Shown here in pieces: positions 13,101 to 22,989 of a stretch of DNA of 64,000 bases. The first letter of the stretch is position 1. The number at the start of each line of letters is the position of its first letter. The translations under genes were made by a program, and so were the position numbers. Source of the DNA: Ariolimax columbianus. Lineage: Eukaryota > Mollusca > Gastropoda > Stylommatophora > Arionidae. The DNA lies in the NCBI GenBank assembly GCA_036924085.1, contig JAVGWX010000008.1, positions 50,513,019 to 50,577,018 on the forward strand. The letters run 5' to 3'. Below the pieces are notes generated by a model, which had not been told where the DNA came from, made no database searches, and saw nothing but the letters and a program-made list of their open reading frames with translations.

Positions 13101-14415
13101 TCTTAAGGCTGGTTGTAAGGTTGTCTGAGTATGTCTTTCCATTTGACCCTATCCTCTGCAGCTCTCTTCATTTCAGCAGAAGTTCATACTTTAATGTCCC
13201 TGCATGCCTGAGATGTAATGGTGAGTCTTGGTTGCCCTGTTAATGTCTTCCCTTGAATCTTGCCCACTATTATCTTCTGTAGGAGACTTTCATGTCTCAT
13301 ATTCTGACCCAGCCAAGTTAACCTACGTTTTTGTATAATATGCAATATTTATCTTTTAACACCCACATCAGTGAGGACATTGTCATTGGATCTTCTTTCT
13401 GTCCAACTCACTCTTTCCATTCTTCGGTAGCACTACATTTAAAACGCTTTCAAGAATTTTTCTTCCTTCTTTACTAGAGTCCGTGTTTCAGCCCCATATA
13501 GTGCAATTGGCCATATATGAGTGGCGATTATTCTTTTCTCCAGCGACATACATACACATAATACGAAATGTAATTGTAAATGACTTGACTGATATATCTG
13601 CGAAATACACAATCTGGTAGGTAACAAAAAAATGTTTTTTTCTTCATTTCCTTCTGTGCTGTGTTATTTAACGCTTCATACTAATATATAATCTTTATTA
13701 CGAATACTTCATGTCATAGATGGTTTAATTATGTGTTTTATGATGTTTAGATTGTAATTTCAGCACAATTTGTTCAATATTAATTTAATTTATTTTGACG
13801 TGCATTGACGCACTGAATCTGGCATTTTGGCCCAGACAGAAGGACACAAATCTGCAAAATGAGGCGAGACTGAAATGGGTTAATACTTTTTTTAAAATAG
13901 TGAAATCAGTCATGTTGCAGAATGTCATTGTTCAGAAATATCTAGTTTAAAACATTATTTGTAAACACTAATTGCGAGAACAATTTATTTTTTATTTAAC
14001 CAAAAAATTATTGTTATCCTGCGTTTGATCATGTTATTATTTTAACCAAAAAATTATTGTTATCCTGAGTTTGATCATGTTATTATTTTAACCAAAAAAT
14101 TATTGTTATCCTGAGTTTGATCATGTTATTATTTTAACCAAAAAATTATTGTTATCCTGAGTTTGATCATGTTATTATTTTCTCTCTCTCCAGTTTCCAC
14201 CTTCAAAAAATAGAGAGGATGTCATGGCTATATTAGGAGACCAGAAAAATCAGCAGTACCCAATTTATCGAACAGTCAGACCAACTGATCACTCATCAAC
14301 GGCTTTTACTGGTATAGTGGACATTCTTCGCAACAAGGTGGATATTTATGTAGAAAACCCTTCCCACCCAGGTGTTGTGCCATTGATATCTTTCAGTATT
14401 ATTGACAAGCAGTAA
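1135..14415 (+). CDS. tan: beta-alanyl-dopamine / carcinine hydrolase (Tan-like, AAT family), 5'-partial, 7 exons
   Basis: Exons: 1135-1261, 3295-3477, 3939-4075, 5134-5199, 8875-9019, 11559-11726, 14194-14415 (stop TAA). All introns are GT-AG, phases match at every join, and the visible product is about 348 residues. The family (acyl-CoA:6-aminopenicillanic acid acyltransferase fold, peptidase C45) is made as a precursor that cuts itself before a catalytic Cys; Tan hydrolyses N-beta-alanyl-dopamine and carcinine to beta-alanine plus amine. Exon 2 shows the cleavage site: ETAGCTDVFINTP, with Gly-Cys at 3421-3426, followed by the family block KIIGHNE. Exon 3 continues DCDPKIKPYGYIVNARI, then FTAYCYPG; exon 4 has HGMVFTVDG; exon 5 has LNRSIIKAKTFEEAIEL. 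In Drosophila Tan the cleaved Cys is near residue 122; here it is visible residue about 86, so roughly 35 N-terminal residues are missing, in an exon I could not find or outside the window. Exon 6 uses a weak donor (gtcaat). Introns are packed with SINEs and LINEs. In arthropods it works opposite Ebony in biogenic amine recycling; that role here is inference. Confidence 0.88.
1325..1800 (-). pseudogene. RNase H-type LINE, C-terminal fragment
   Basis: On the minus strand the sequence reads WTPVHCKIHGDHEAD (RNase H block with the last acidic residue, normally H.DI.GNE.AD) and then CLCGNDKETV, the start of the C-terminal Cys block, with frame breaks. It is truncated on its 5' side by SINE A at 1801 and lies in tan intron 1. 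Confidence 0.55.
1801..2153 (-). repeat. SINE A, copy 1
   Basis: Full-length copy in reverse orientation: begins with the reversed tail 'ggcttggctgcgttcgttct' and ends 'atcttgatcc'. It is flanked by a 12-bp TSD with one mismatch, gtcactatgttt (1789-1800) and gtcactctgttt (2154-2165). The insertion point is inside an RNase H LINE remnant. Confidence 0.85.
2166..3294 (+). other. tan intron 1, repeat-poor part
   Basis: No gene seen. Two weakly similar blocks (about 2255-2370 and 2625-2735) share 'cccatcatgtaaaa...accacagaaac' and probably descend from one repeat. A polypyrimidine tract and ttag precede exon 2. Confidence 0.4.
4825..5013 (-). repeat. tRNA-derived SINE D, copy 1 (truncated)
   Basis: Reverse-strand tRNA-like head with a good B box (GATCGAACCC on the shown strand's complement, about 4955-4970), followed by the block reading back as 'gcatgccgaagtcagatgc'. 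Same family as 32852-33106 and 36030-36270, but with a degraded 3' half. Lies in tan intron 3. Confidence 0.65.
5380..5610 (-). repeat. diverged E-like SINE fragment
   Basis: The segment around 'ctctagtcctgagctaccct' and 'ggccaggggcaagattttat' is a diverged copy of the block at 59930-60120 (minus) and 15920-16085 (plus). Boundaries unclear. Lies in tan intron 4. Confidence 0.4.
5840..6235 (+). repeat. dispersed repeat H, copy 1
   Basis: A stretch of about 400 bp is shared with 10725-11115 in the same orientation, including 'gtgatagtgttgaa', 'aaatagatctacctcagaaa' and 'ctcaaaaataggttaatctt'. No ORF and no recognisable TIR. A non-autonomous DNA element or solo LTR is possible. Both copies lie in tan introns. 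Confidence 0.55.
6447..6754 (+). repeat. SINE B, copy 1
   Basis: Begins 'ggagccgaagatgcgacata' and carries the A/B-family middle 'gctgaaattggatgtgttga'. It ends at a (GAA)n tail, 'gagaagaagaagaa'. Plus-strand copy in tan intron 4. Confidence 0.7.
7515..7775 (+). repeat. tRNA-derived SINE F, copy 1
   Basis: Weak tRNA head ('gttcaaatcacattgggctc', B-box region about 7558-7580), then 'cagtcaacccagctataaat' and a 3' end in 'gaaatcagttctatgagcca'. Same order of blocks as 18085-18375. Confidence 0.6.
7800..8216 (-). pseudogene. LINE reverse-transcriptase C-terminal fragment
   Basis: Minus-strand frame starts SLEAMQMWFYRRMLRLPRTA, the common LINE motif (LEA.EMWFYRRMLRI.WT) after the RT thumb. It then reads THSDNGQNHREEGQREAE, matching the family's (G)K.SRGRQREK stretch with a frame drift. 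The 3' end lies near 7800 in a GATGAT-like run. Confidence 0.65.
8217..8874 (+). other. tan intron 4, no gene or repeat recognised
   Basis: Very AT-rich; only short ORFs without similarity. Ends at the 'caacag' acceptor of exon 5. Confidence 0.4.
9480..10665 (-). pseudogene. non-LTR retrotransposon reverse transcriptase, 5'-truncated
   Basis: The minus-strand ORF 9970-10830 shows the RT blocks in order: NYRLITLLLVPGKVF, SGVTLGRSTTDTILTLSLL, DLKSAFDSVDQPALW (motif A), TTSGVRQGCVLAPDVF (motif B) and DLVYGDNIVLFG (motif C). Motif C has YGDN in place of YADD, so a catalytic Asp is lost. Below 9970 the C-terminal part continues with frame breaks to a 3' end at 'cacttaggcgcctgaggcc' beside an AAT-rich tail. 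The first 55 or so codons of the ORF run into repeat H and are not LINE. Close relatives: 28100-28432, 52380-53060, 57115-57790. Confidence 0.85.
10725..11115 (+). repeat. dispersed repeat H, copy 2
   Basis: Directly repeated partner of 5840-6235, with shared blocks 'gtgatagtgttgaa', 'taaatagatctacctcagaa' and 'tctcaataatgggtgaatct'. Starts in a TTG microsatellite. Lies in tan intron 5. Confidence 0.55.
11775..12090 (-). repeat. SINE B, copy 2
   Basis: Reversed copy: 'ccgaaaaggtcgctttgtta' at one end, 'gtcagctcatttgctgctgc' and 'atcttcggcc' at the other. Starts about 50 bp after tan exon 6. Confidence 0.7.
12395..12660 (-). repeat. SINE B, copy 3 (degraded)
   Basis: Contains 'tctcttggtcaggctgtatg', 'gccgccacttgaagaatgaa' and 'ggatcttggacagctctggt' in the order of reversed SINE B; ends are lost. 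The segment just upstream (about 12300-12340, 'gtaggatggggtagctgacc') resembles 32275-32300. Confidence 0.5.
12990..13640 (-). pseudogene. probable LINE remnant, heavily decayed
   Basis: Minus-strand pieces in several frames. A (CAT)n-rich end at 13006-13020 resembles the 3' tails of LINEs at 15080 and 23780. Direct repeat of 'ggttgtaaggttgtctgagt' at 13044 and 13110. Low-confidence call. Confidence 0.35.
13995..14178 (+). repeat. 46-bp tandem array, 4 copies, beside tan exon 7 acceptor
   Basis: Unit anchored on 'ttttaaccaaaaaattattg' and 'tttgatcatgttatta', starting (at aacc) at 13998, 14044, 14090 and 14136. Copies 2-4 are essentially identical; copy 1 differs at one base (gcg for gag). 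It ends at the polypyrimidine tract that leads to the splice acceptor at 14193. Confidence 0.9.
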
Positions 14416-14635
14416 AAGTTGCCAAGTTCAGCATGGACTCAAGCTAAGGCAAAGAGAGACAGATTGAAAGATAGATTTATAAGAGAAAAAGATATTAACA
14501 GACAGTAAACAGATGAGCTTGTATGACTGTTACTTCTATTTTAGAAAGAATCCACAAAAGTTGATGTATAGAACTAGCTGACCTGTGCAGAACATATGGT
14601 GGTGAACAAAACTGTACAATATGAAACAAATAAGC

Positions 14636-14993
14636 GAGGGATCAAGATGCTGAGCAGCACATGAGCTGCAGTGGTCAGCAACCCATAGCTGACTACTAGC
14701 GTCAGGGCCAGCGACCCAGAGCTGCCAAGACCCTTCTATATCTCCACGCGCTGATCCTGGATAACAGGCTGCAACAGAGCAGACTGGCTAAGGAGAAGGG
14801 ATCGAAGAGGGAATGCTAGACCGGTACTAAAAAAATGCTTGCTGAAGTCGGATGTGTTGGAGTGAAAGATGCAAATATCGCAGTCAAGCTGTAAACTATG
14901 ACACAACGCATTCTGTTCTCTGGACTACATTCTGCTACTTAGGCCTGTGTCAGGGTTTGGTAGCGGGAGATTGAGAACGAACGAAGCCAAGCC
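14636..14993 (+). repeat. SINE A, copy 2
   Basis: Full length, from 'gggatcaagatgctgagc' to the tail 'gaacgaacgaagccaagcca'. Perfect 12-bp TSD aaacaaataagc at 14624-14635 and 14994-15005. Sits about 220 bp after the tan stop codon, so probably in or just after the 3' UTR. Confidence 0.92.
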
Positions 14994-15079
14994 AAACAAA
15001 TAAGCATTTTTATATATATTAACATTCAGCAAAGACACGTAGAAGATCATATATTCCAAAACTGGGTTTAGGAAAATAT

Positions 15080-15350
15080 ACACATCATCATCATGTAGCA
15101 TGTCCTTTGCAGAACGTCACTCTCACAGCAGCCGATCTGTAAGACTCTTGATGTCTAGCCAGAACTCCTGCCTCTGTTGTTGTCATCCTCCGTGATGCCT
15201 TGTGTCCATGTTCTTCTCAGTCCACAGGATTTTTATGTTTGTCATTTTATAAGAGTTCTGCCATAAGTTTCTCATTTTATTCAACCACTGCATTGCCATA
15301 GCCAAATTCCGTCTGACTTCCTTCAGACAATCTCCATTGTTGCTTATAAT
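15080..15350 (-). pseudogene. LINE 3'-end fragment
   Basis: Minus strand reads LKEVRRNLAMAMQWLNKMRN then KILWTEKNMDTRHHGG and ends MLHDDD in a (CAT)n/(GAT)n tail at 15085. The KE.RRRLA.A motif belongs to the LINE segment after the RT core. Same 3' signature as 23775-24790. Confidence 0.5.
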
Positions 15351-15464
15351 ACACATAAATATACACATACAAAAATAAATAATGAGAACAAATACAATAC
15401 AAACAATGCACACATTGTTTTTAAACTTTGAACAATAGTATATTGGTATGTGTCAAATGTTTTT

Positions 15465-16215
15465 GTCTTCTCATAGTTCACTCTTTTCTTTGGCGGTCAT
15501 CCTCGTTTTCTTAGTGAACTGTTCATCATACATCTTCTCATAGTACATTCTTCTCTTTGGTGGTTATCGTTATTTTCTCTGTGATCTGTCCATTGTACGT
15601 TGTTGGATAGGATTTCACTACGGATTGTGCACTGTCCTTGGTTGATGTGCACAACCTACTTGGAAATTGCGTCCATTTTCATTGCATGCCATGACTGGAA
15701 TCTCCCATCAGCCATGGGTTAATGGTCCCTCACCTAAACCTACAGATGTGGGAAGCAGCATCTTCTTGTGTACGCCTTGGAGGCTGCTGCTGTCGAGAGG
15801 TACGATATTTGCCTCTAAAATCGCCAAGGAAACGGTGGACGATTGGCTTCCACAAGTTTCAAGCGACCCCTGGTCTCGTGGATTGCACGACCTGAATGTC
15901 TGCATCTTGAGCTACTTTCAGTCGTCTTGATTGCATGTCTTGCCACTGGTTCCCGGTAACTCAAGACGAGAGAGTGAGATTGATGTCCAGCGCAGCTTCT
16001 TTCTCATTATAATCCAAATTCAGCGCAAGTTGCATCTTCAGGACGAGGACAGTCTGATGATGTCGCCATCATTGCTTGTGAGGGGAAACTTACTTACTTA
16101 CCATTGTATGTCTTCTCATAGTTCGTTCTTCTCTTTGGTAGTCATACTCATTTCTCTGTTTTCCATTGTACATCTTCTCATAGTTTTTCTTTTCTTTGTT
16201 GGTCCTTCAAATTAT
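15465..16215 (+). repeat. diverged 65-70 bp repeats split by an E-like SINE
   Basis: A unit like 'catcttctcatagttcattc' + 'ttctctttggtggtcat' occurs twice at 15465-15600 and twice at 16103-16215. Between them, 15920-16085 is an E-like SINE block ('acgagagagtgagattgatg', 'cagtctgatgatgtcgccat') homologous to the minus strand of 59930-60120. The simplest reading is one tandem repeat interrupted by an insertion. Confidence 0.5.
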
Positions 16216-17125
16216 GTCTGCGATCTCTGTCCATTTAAATTCCTTATAATTTTTTATTTGATTTGTTTGTTCAATAGTTTGATTTGCTCTATATTTTCTT
16301 ATCACACTATAATTATTGTTTTCATCTGCTTGATTTATTGGAACAACTTCATTTCCTCTATTCATTTTGTATCTACTTTTTATGTTGCGTGGTTACTCCA
16401 AAAATTATTCTGAAACAAATTTTAAAAAAGAAAATATCACTATTATATTTTTACAAATGTAATTGTTTTTGGAATAGTTAATAAAACTAATTAATTTAAT
16501 TATTTTACTATAATTTAATATAATTATCAATTCATATACTGTATTATTTATTCTAGAAAGTTGAACTCATTTGCTCCAGAATGTTTTGGACCTCTGGATG
16601 GTATTTTTTCTTATGTAAAACTTAGTTGTGATCTATTTATCTAGCACACATTATTTTAAAAAATGTTCATAATTGAGTTCAGAACACAATGGAATACATA
16701 TATTTTGCAAACTGATGTGAATATTTGTGTATGAGAGATTATAGTTGCATAATCATTTGTAATTTTTTTAAATTATGAAAATGTTTTTCCTGTCTTCAAC
16801 GTAATGACTTTCTATTGACGATAATCCACAAAAGAAGATGTTCTAAATGTTATGGCTAATTTGATGCAGTTGTTTTTACAGTATTCACATTTTACTGAAG
16901 GCACATGAAGTTGAAAAAGGACTAAAAAAAAATGAAAACCCCAATCAACACCAGCGTTAGTGGTTACATTTTACGCACATTCAGAAAAAATGTTCCTGCT
17001 GTATAAAAAATATACGAGGGGAGCTCCAAAAGAAATAAATAAATTTAAAACATTTCATCACGGAACACAGTTTCTTTTAAATGGGAAACGAAAACCACAA
17101 AGAACAAAAATCTGAAACAGTGTGA
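16216..17125 (+). other. AT-rich intergenic stretch
   Basis: No gene recognised. 16557-16600 looks like a mini-exon (ttctag acceptor, gtattt donor) but has no partner. 'tatacgaggggagctccaaa' near 17010 resembles a mariner terminal repeat, with no matching second end seen. Confidence 0.35.
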
Positions 17126-17129
17126 TGGC

Positions 17130-17425
17130 AAAGAGACTTCAGTGGTCTTGAGGTAAGACGTCGGCCTTGGTGCTAGAGGTCATGTGTTCAAATCACGGTG
17201 GAGACTGGGTTTTTTCATATGAACTTTCTGGCATTCCACTATGATTTCTTGGTAGTAGAGATCGGATGCCCGTGTGCAGTGTTACGCACGTTAAAAATCC
17301 CTCGGCAGTTAGAAATAAAAAAGAGTAGGTTTAACGACCGCTGCTCGGGCAAAATAAAAAAAATTATGTTAAAAATCTACCCAATCTATTATGGGATTCT
17401 CGCCTGTGCTACAGAGTTTGTGCAT
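17130..17425 (+). repeat. tRNA-derived SINE C, copy 1
   Basis: tRNA head with A box ('cttcagtggtcttgaggtaa') and B box GTTCAAATCACG at about 17188. The body contains 'atcggatgcccgtgtgcagt', 'acgcacgttaaaaatccct' and 'gaccgctgctcgggc'. The same order is seen reversed at 54690-54965 and 55385-55690. Confidence 0.75.
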
Positions 17426-18084
17426 TGTGCTAAGATTCTAAAAAAATATAGAGAAAAACAGAGCACTAATGGGTTAAGCCATGTTCAATGACGTTGATTC
17501 TTCAACTAAACTGAACTATAAATATATTATTTACCATTCATTTTTACACTTGTGTATTACCATGGCCCGGAAATTTGTGCAAAGAAAAGTAACACTGTAA
17601 CCTGTCATACATGCAGTATAAGGCTACTAAGAATGGTTGAGCATGTTGCCAGCTGCCCATTCTGTAAAAACAATAGACCTCAAGGAAATGAAAAGAAGAC
17701 AGTTCATCCAATGGCAGAAGAGAAGTGACTCAGTCTAGTCATTCATTGTTCTATGATAGTTTCTAGTGTTGATGTTTGATCTTTCAGTCTAAAACTGTTA
17801 TTCTCTGAGTTATTTTTTTTATCTACAGCTTATTTTCTACATTCTATCATTTTTCTGGCCAGACTTTCCACTGGTAGGACAATTCAACATAACTTTTATA
17901 CATGTGTTTGACTTCATAATGTCTAAATATTTTCCATACCACTACCAAATACCCTATCAAAATAAACACATTTTAGATAAAGAGGTGCTTGCTGATTATT
18001 TCATTTTAGAATAATTATTAATGTTGTTGATATTCCAACTCAAAATCCTGCTTCCTCTTCAATGAGTTGCTTGGAGATTCGGTG

Positions 18085-18375
18085 GCATTCTCTGAGTTGC
18101 TTGGAGATTCGGTGGCATAGGCGTTGTCAACTTGGTTCACAATCCCAACTTATCAGGTTTGAATCACATCGTGCTTAGTATGACAGACTAGGCACATTGC
18201 TGGTTTTTTCATGTTATGACCACTTCTTCCAGTCAACCCTGCCATAAATAGGTATCTGGGGAAGTCAGGGGAAAATTTTTGAGCCACCACAGCAGCTACA
18301 GAATTCTTAGCAACGAAAGGGACTAAGCACATATGGCGCCCCCAGTTGCAATGAAGTCGGTTCTATAGACCATTT
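18085..18375 (+). repeat. tRNA-derived SINE F, copy 2
   Basis: Head with 'ttggttcacaatcccaactt' and GGTTTGAATCACAT. The body has 'cagtcaaccctgccataaat' and the end 'atgaagtcggttctatagac', as in 7515-7775. The 25-bp segment just upstream, gagttgcttggagattcggt..., is tandemly doubled (18062-18118). Confidence 0.6.
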
Positions 18376-18867
18376 TGCACTGTCAATTTAATGTTTATTT
18401 TATTTGGTTTAAGTCTGATATAATTCTGTTCAGTATTTTGCAGGTGTTATGTTCCATGCTGTTATGAATATACCAGGATGCATTTCTTCTGCATTTTTTT
18501 GTTATTGATAATGATTATGCAGAATTTTATTAATAAAATAAACAGGATTAAGTACTTGCTTGTTGCTATTTCATAGGGGTTTCTAGTTTCACTGAATAGT
18601 TGTTATTTTTAAAAACTATGATTAATATGGCAGCAACAGTGTCAAAAACCATATTCGTATTATATGCATTTCTTTAAAATAAAATGTATAATTTTATTAC
18701 CAGATTTGTACTTCACATTGATGTGATGTAAACTATTTTTGCCAAAAAGAATTCATGAATTAATCTGTAATCTGTAATTCTGGTAATCAATCCGTCAATG
18801 GAAGTGCCTGATCCCAGGTAACCAAATGTTGTTTAAACTCAATTCTATTTTGTTTTCCTAGATTACA

Positions 18868-19231
18868 TCTTCTTGTGCGTCCGTTCTCAATCACCCGCTA
18901 CCAAGCCTTGAACAGAGCTTAGCAAGTAGCAGGATGTAGTCCAGAGAACAGAATATGCTGTGTCATTAGTTTACAGCTTGACTACGATATTTGCACCTTT
19001 CAGTCCGACACATCTGTTTTCGGCAGCAGGCATTTTGTTTAGTACTGGGTTAGCCTTCTATCTTCGATCCCTTCTCCTTAGCCAGTCTGCTCTGTTGCAG
19101 CCTGTTATCCAGGATCACTGTGTGGAAGTATAGAATGGTCTTGGCAGCTCTGGTTTGCTGGCACTGATGCTAGCAGTCAGTTATGGGTCACTGACCGCTG
19201 CAGCTAATCCGCTGCTCAACATCTTGATACC
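18868..19231 (-). repeat. SINE A, copy 3
   Basis: Reverse copy from 'cttcttgtgcgtccgttctc' to 'aacatcttgatacc', with several substitutions relative to the other copies. No clean TSD, so it is probably older. Confidence 0.8.
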
Positions 19232-19904
19232 GCCTTGTAGTACCATATTGGACCAAGGGCTTTAGTCAGGCCATCTTGCCAAATCATAGGTGGACATTTG
19301 TATGAGCGCTTAAAATTGTAGGGCCACCAGGACATTACTTTTTGTGTCTATCTGTTGTCAGACATTTTCAAGAATTATAGTATACTGTTGTTATCGGTGA
19401 TCAACTTCACTAAGTGATTGGCTATTGTGGTTCTAGTTAATAATGCTGAGGAGTCTGACTTTCCTTTTCACTTCAAGCAGAAACCAGAAAGATTCTGGCT
19501 ATTTCCCGACCACAGAAGGAGCATATATACCTGATATTGTGCAATAGGTTGTGATACAGAAATGCATAGCACAACCAAACGCAATCTCGCTCACTTGCTG
19601 GGAGAAGCGGTCTGTGATAAGCCCCATACACCCACTACTGGCAAAGACACAGAACACCTTATCAAACAACAGAAACACACTAAATGATTTTCAAGAGGAT
19701 TGCTCCAGATACTGTAAAACTATGAGATCACGTCTTGAAGCATGTCTTACCATCTTTGCCTCGAGATGTGGCACATATTTTGTTTAAATTTATTTAAAAC
19801 ATAAATAGTAGAATAAATAACAAACAGAGGAGAAACAAAAATTATCATACAGACAACATGTCCCGTCCATGTTAACTGGGTTTTATGTAGAAGCAGAAAG
19901 TTTT
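19232..19904 (+). other. intergenic, no gene recognised
   Basis: Only short ORFs (longest 78 codons at 19551) without recognisable motifs. No repeat family identified by eye. Confidence 0.35.
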
Positions 19905-20089
19905 GTCACCTTTAGTCAAACCGAGACAGTAAATATTGTTTGTCACCTTTAATCAAACTGAGACAGTAAATATTGTTTGTCACCTTTAGTCAAACTCAGG
20001 CAGTAAATATTGTTTGTCACCTTTAGTGAAACTGAGACAGTAAATATTGTTTATCACTTTTAGTCAAACTCAAACAGTAAATATTGTTT
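19905..20089 (+). repeat. 37-bp minisatellite, 5 copies
   Basis: Unit 'gtcacctttagtcaaac' + 'agacagtaaatattgttt', starting at 19905, 19942, 19979, 20016 and 20053 (exact 37-bp spacing). Copies differ by 1-4 substitutions. Followed by 'gtctgaccagacattagtct', a motif also seen at 58195. Confidence 0.88.
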
Positions 20090-20598
20090 GTCTGACCAGA
20101 CATTAGTCTCCTCTCCCCACATAAACTCAATAAATATAGATATGATCGAGATTATAATCCAGGGGTTGGCAGTTTATCAGATACTAAGGTCTCGACATGA
20201 ATAATATAATGTTGCTGATGGTCGGATATTCCCACTTCTAGAAATTACTTAATTTACATGAATGAGCTTGTATAATATAGATCATATTGTCGGGTAAAAG
20301 TGGAAGACATGGTACAGCGTGGACTGAACCGAACTAGTGTCTTAGTTCCCCGATTTAATCATGGGAGAGTTTTGTTTGAACTTCCCACACAAACCTGCCA
20401 AAATCTTATGGTGTTTGGCATGCGCAGTGTGTGTTCATCAGTTAATCAACTTCTTGTTTTGGATTTAGTCCACTTTATTTGGGAAAAACAATTGTTCAGA
20501 TATCAACAATACATGATCTATACTGAGTCACATGATTACATCAGTCTTTATAACACTACCCAAGAAACATTGTGCAATCAAATGTTAATAGTTTGGAA

Positions 20599-21916
20599 CA
20601 GGGCTTCTCAAACTAGGGGTCGCATAATTATTATTTGGGGTCGCGGTTACATTTGACAACAAATTAGACAAACAATTAGGTAGCTAATCTTATCCTTCAT
20701 TTTCGACAACAGTTGCAACATTGCTTGTGACTTTTGGCCACACTATTGTCTCAACATTTCCACGATTGTTTCAGAACTGTTTATGAGCCGCTCTCCCCAG
20801 GCTCAAGCAATCGCACTCGTGTTTTCGCCATTTAGGGCGTGCCCGCCCCTGCGTCGGTTAAGTCTTAGCGGGCGGTGCCAATCCTGCAATTTCGAACGGA
20901 GCTACTGGTCAGATGTCAATGGAACTTGGTTCAGTGTAAAACATACGGCATTTCTGCCTGGCGGAAGCCAACTTGAGTGTCTCTATCTACAGAACACAGC
21001 GTCAACTAGTTACTAACCTGTTGAGTTTCACAACAGTTGACCAATTTGGGTTACTGGTGTGCGGACAGCTTTAGTAGCTAGCAGTTTGTGATCCATCATG
21101 TTTGGAGCACTTGCTAGTAGTTGTTCAGTATTAGTTGTACAATTTTCAGTTGTTCAAAGTCATTATAGTGTCTCTGGTGTACAAAGTTGTTCTGGGCGAG
21201 CATTTTATTAAATTAACTGTCACCGGTTATTGGCTGCCATAATTTCAGAACCAAATTGCAAACAAATTGAAAATATCTTACCCATGGATAGATGGCCAAA
21301 TTTGTCCCCATGGATAGATGGCCAAATTTGTCGAAGACTAAGATAGCAGAATATCGTGCAGTACCAGAATCATCCAGCACTAACATTAATGTACAGATAG
21401 ATAAAACTGCAGATATTACGCAATCACACCAAAAAAAGAGAAAAAAATAATGAAATATTTTTTCAATATGGATTTACTTTTATTTCATGAATATTGACGA
21501 CAGACCTGCTTGATTTGTAATGAATGTTTGGCGACTGAAAGTTGCAAACATTGAAACCCGCAAACATTAAAAAGACAGCTACATGCAAAACATGCTTCAT
21601 ATTACCACCTATTTGTGCGAATCGGTATTTTCAACATTGATGGCACTTAAAGCAAAATACCTCTCAAGTCTTAAGAACATCGAGACCGGTGTGAGACCAA
21701 AAGTGATGAATATTAACCCAGAATTCGGGTTATTGTGTCATAATAAGCAATCACACCAATCACATTAATGGTGAACTTATTCTGATCTTTTTTCAGTAAA
21801 ACTTTTGGAATATATTCAGTGTTATTATCAACTGCATTTACGACATTGACTGAAGGCTCGTGACAAAAATGTGTATGATCTAAAGTGTCGCAGATGAAAA
21901 AGGTTTGGGAAGCCTG
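20599..21916 (+). mobile_element. hAT transposon, internally deleted (BED/ZBED5-like)
   Basis: Ends are imperfect TIRs: 'cagggcttctcaaact' at 20599 and 'ggtttgggaagcctg' at 21902-21916. The flanking 8-bp TSD has one mismatch, gtttggaa (20591-20598) and gtttagaa (21917-21924), the size typical of hAT. Inside, 21430-21600 encodes, with frame breaks, a BED-finger-like piece (DDRPA..ICNECLATESCK and a following H..H). Then 21595-21770 encodes the hAT C-terminal dimerisation region (TTYLCESVFSTLMALKAKY, FGLLCHNKQSHQSH), as in ZBED5/SCAND3-type proteins. The catalytic core between them is missing, so the element is non-autonomous. Confidence 0.85.
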
Positions 21917-22059
21917 GTTTAGAATAATGAATGATGAGTTGGATACTACTCAAAATTATACAGGAAAGAATTATGGATAGAGTAGACAATGAAGGTCTGG
22001 GAGAACAATTTGAATTTCAACAGAACAGCGAATATTGACTCACATAGTGACAAAATATT

Positions 22060-22352
22060 GTCTTCTTCTTTCTCTTTGGTGTTGTCCTGAAAAGAACAAT
22101 TATTTTGAAGTTGTGTTGTAGATTATAGCGAGGCTGCGATGTCTGCGCCTTTTGGCCTGACACATCTGATTTCAGGACGACATTTTTTGGGGACGAGGTT
22201 TTCCTCTCTTCAATCCCGAATCTCTTATCTAGGCTGCAATTTGTTTCCAGTACAGCCACTTGTAGACGAAATATGGTCTTTATCATTTATGAGTCACTGA
22301 CCCTGATACATGCTATCAGCTCATTAACTGCTGCATCTTCGGCCCCATATTC
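22060..22352 (-). repeat. SINE B, copy 4
   Basis: Reverse copy starting at 'cttcttctttctctttggtg' (reversed GAA tail) and ending 'gctgcatcttcggcccc'. Carries 'gcctgacacatctgatttca', the reversed shared core. Confidence 0.75.
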
Positions 22353-22989
22353 TGCATAATGCCACTAGCAGCAAAATATATAAAGTTTAAAAAAACATTT
22401 ACATGTGCTTCATATGATACGAAAAAGTCTTTGACAGAGCATGAGAAAAGAATTACACTAATATAAGAATGGTTGGAAAAGACACACAAGAAATCTCAGT
22501 GTTCCATATTGGTAGGAAACTGCCAATGTAAGATCTGGCAGAATTTTATAACTCTATATAGATGTAAAACGAATTATTAAGAATAATACTCGAGAAATCT
22601 GGATGAACAGGTGGGCGACGAGAACGACAGGCCGCAGTGTATTTAGCAAAATGTCACTGCCAAAAAATAACAATGACATAAATAAACTACATAGAAGAGA
22701 TCAAAGTCTCATCTTTCAGTTCTGAACAGGACATAACAGAGTCAATAGCCACTTGAACCGCATCAATCCCCAGCACCTGTCCCTGTGCAGGCTTGCTCTG
22801 ATCCTGATGAAACTGTTTGACAGTGCAAGGCGCTTGCGAACATGTGAAAACAGATTGCGAACATGAAGAAAAGATTCTTACAAGCACTGCCGACAATTGC
22901 CAACACACTGTACGGAGCAGTGAAACCTGCTAAAGAAGACCTTTATATATATAAGAATGGCATTAGGCTGTCAAGAGCAGGCTTGTTCA

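Noticed and set aside
16557..16600. 44-bp mini-exon (plus strand) with AG/GT borders
   Set aside because: No partner exon in phase, too short to judge, weak donor.
20783..21016. 77-codon ORF as a host gene
   Set aside because: Lies inside the hAT element between its TIRs; no motif.
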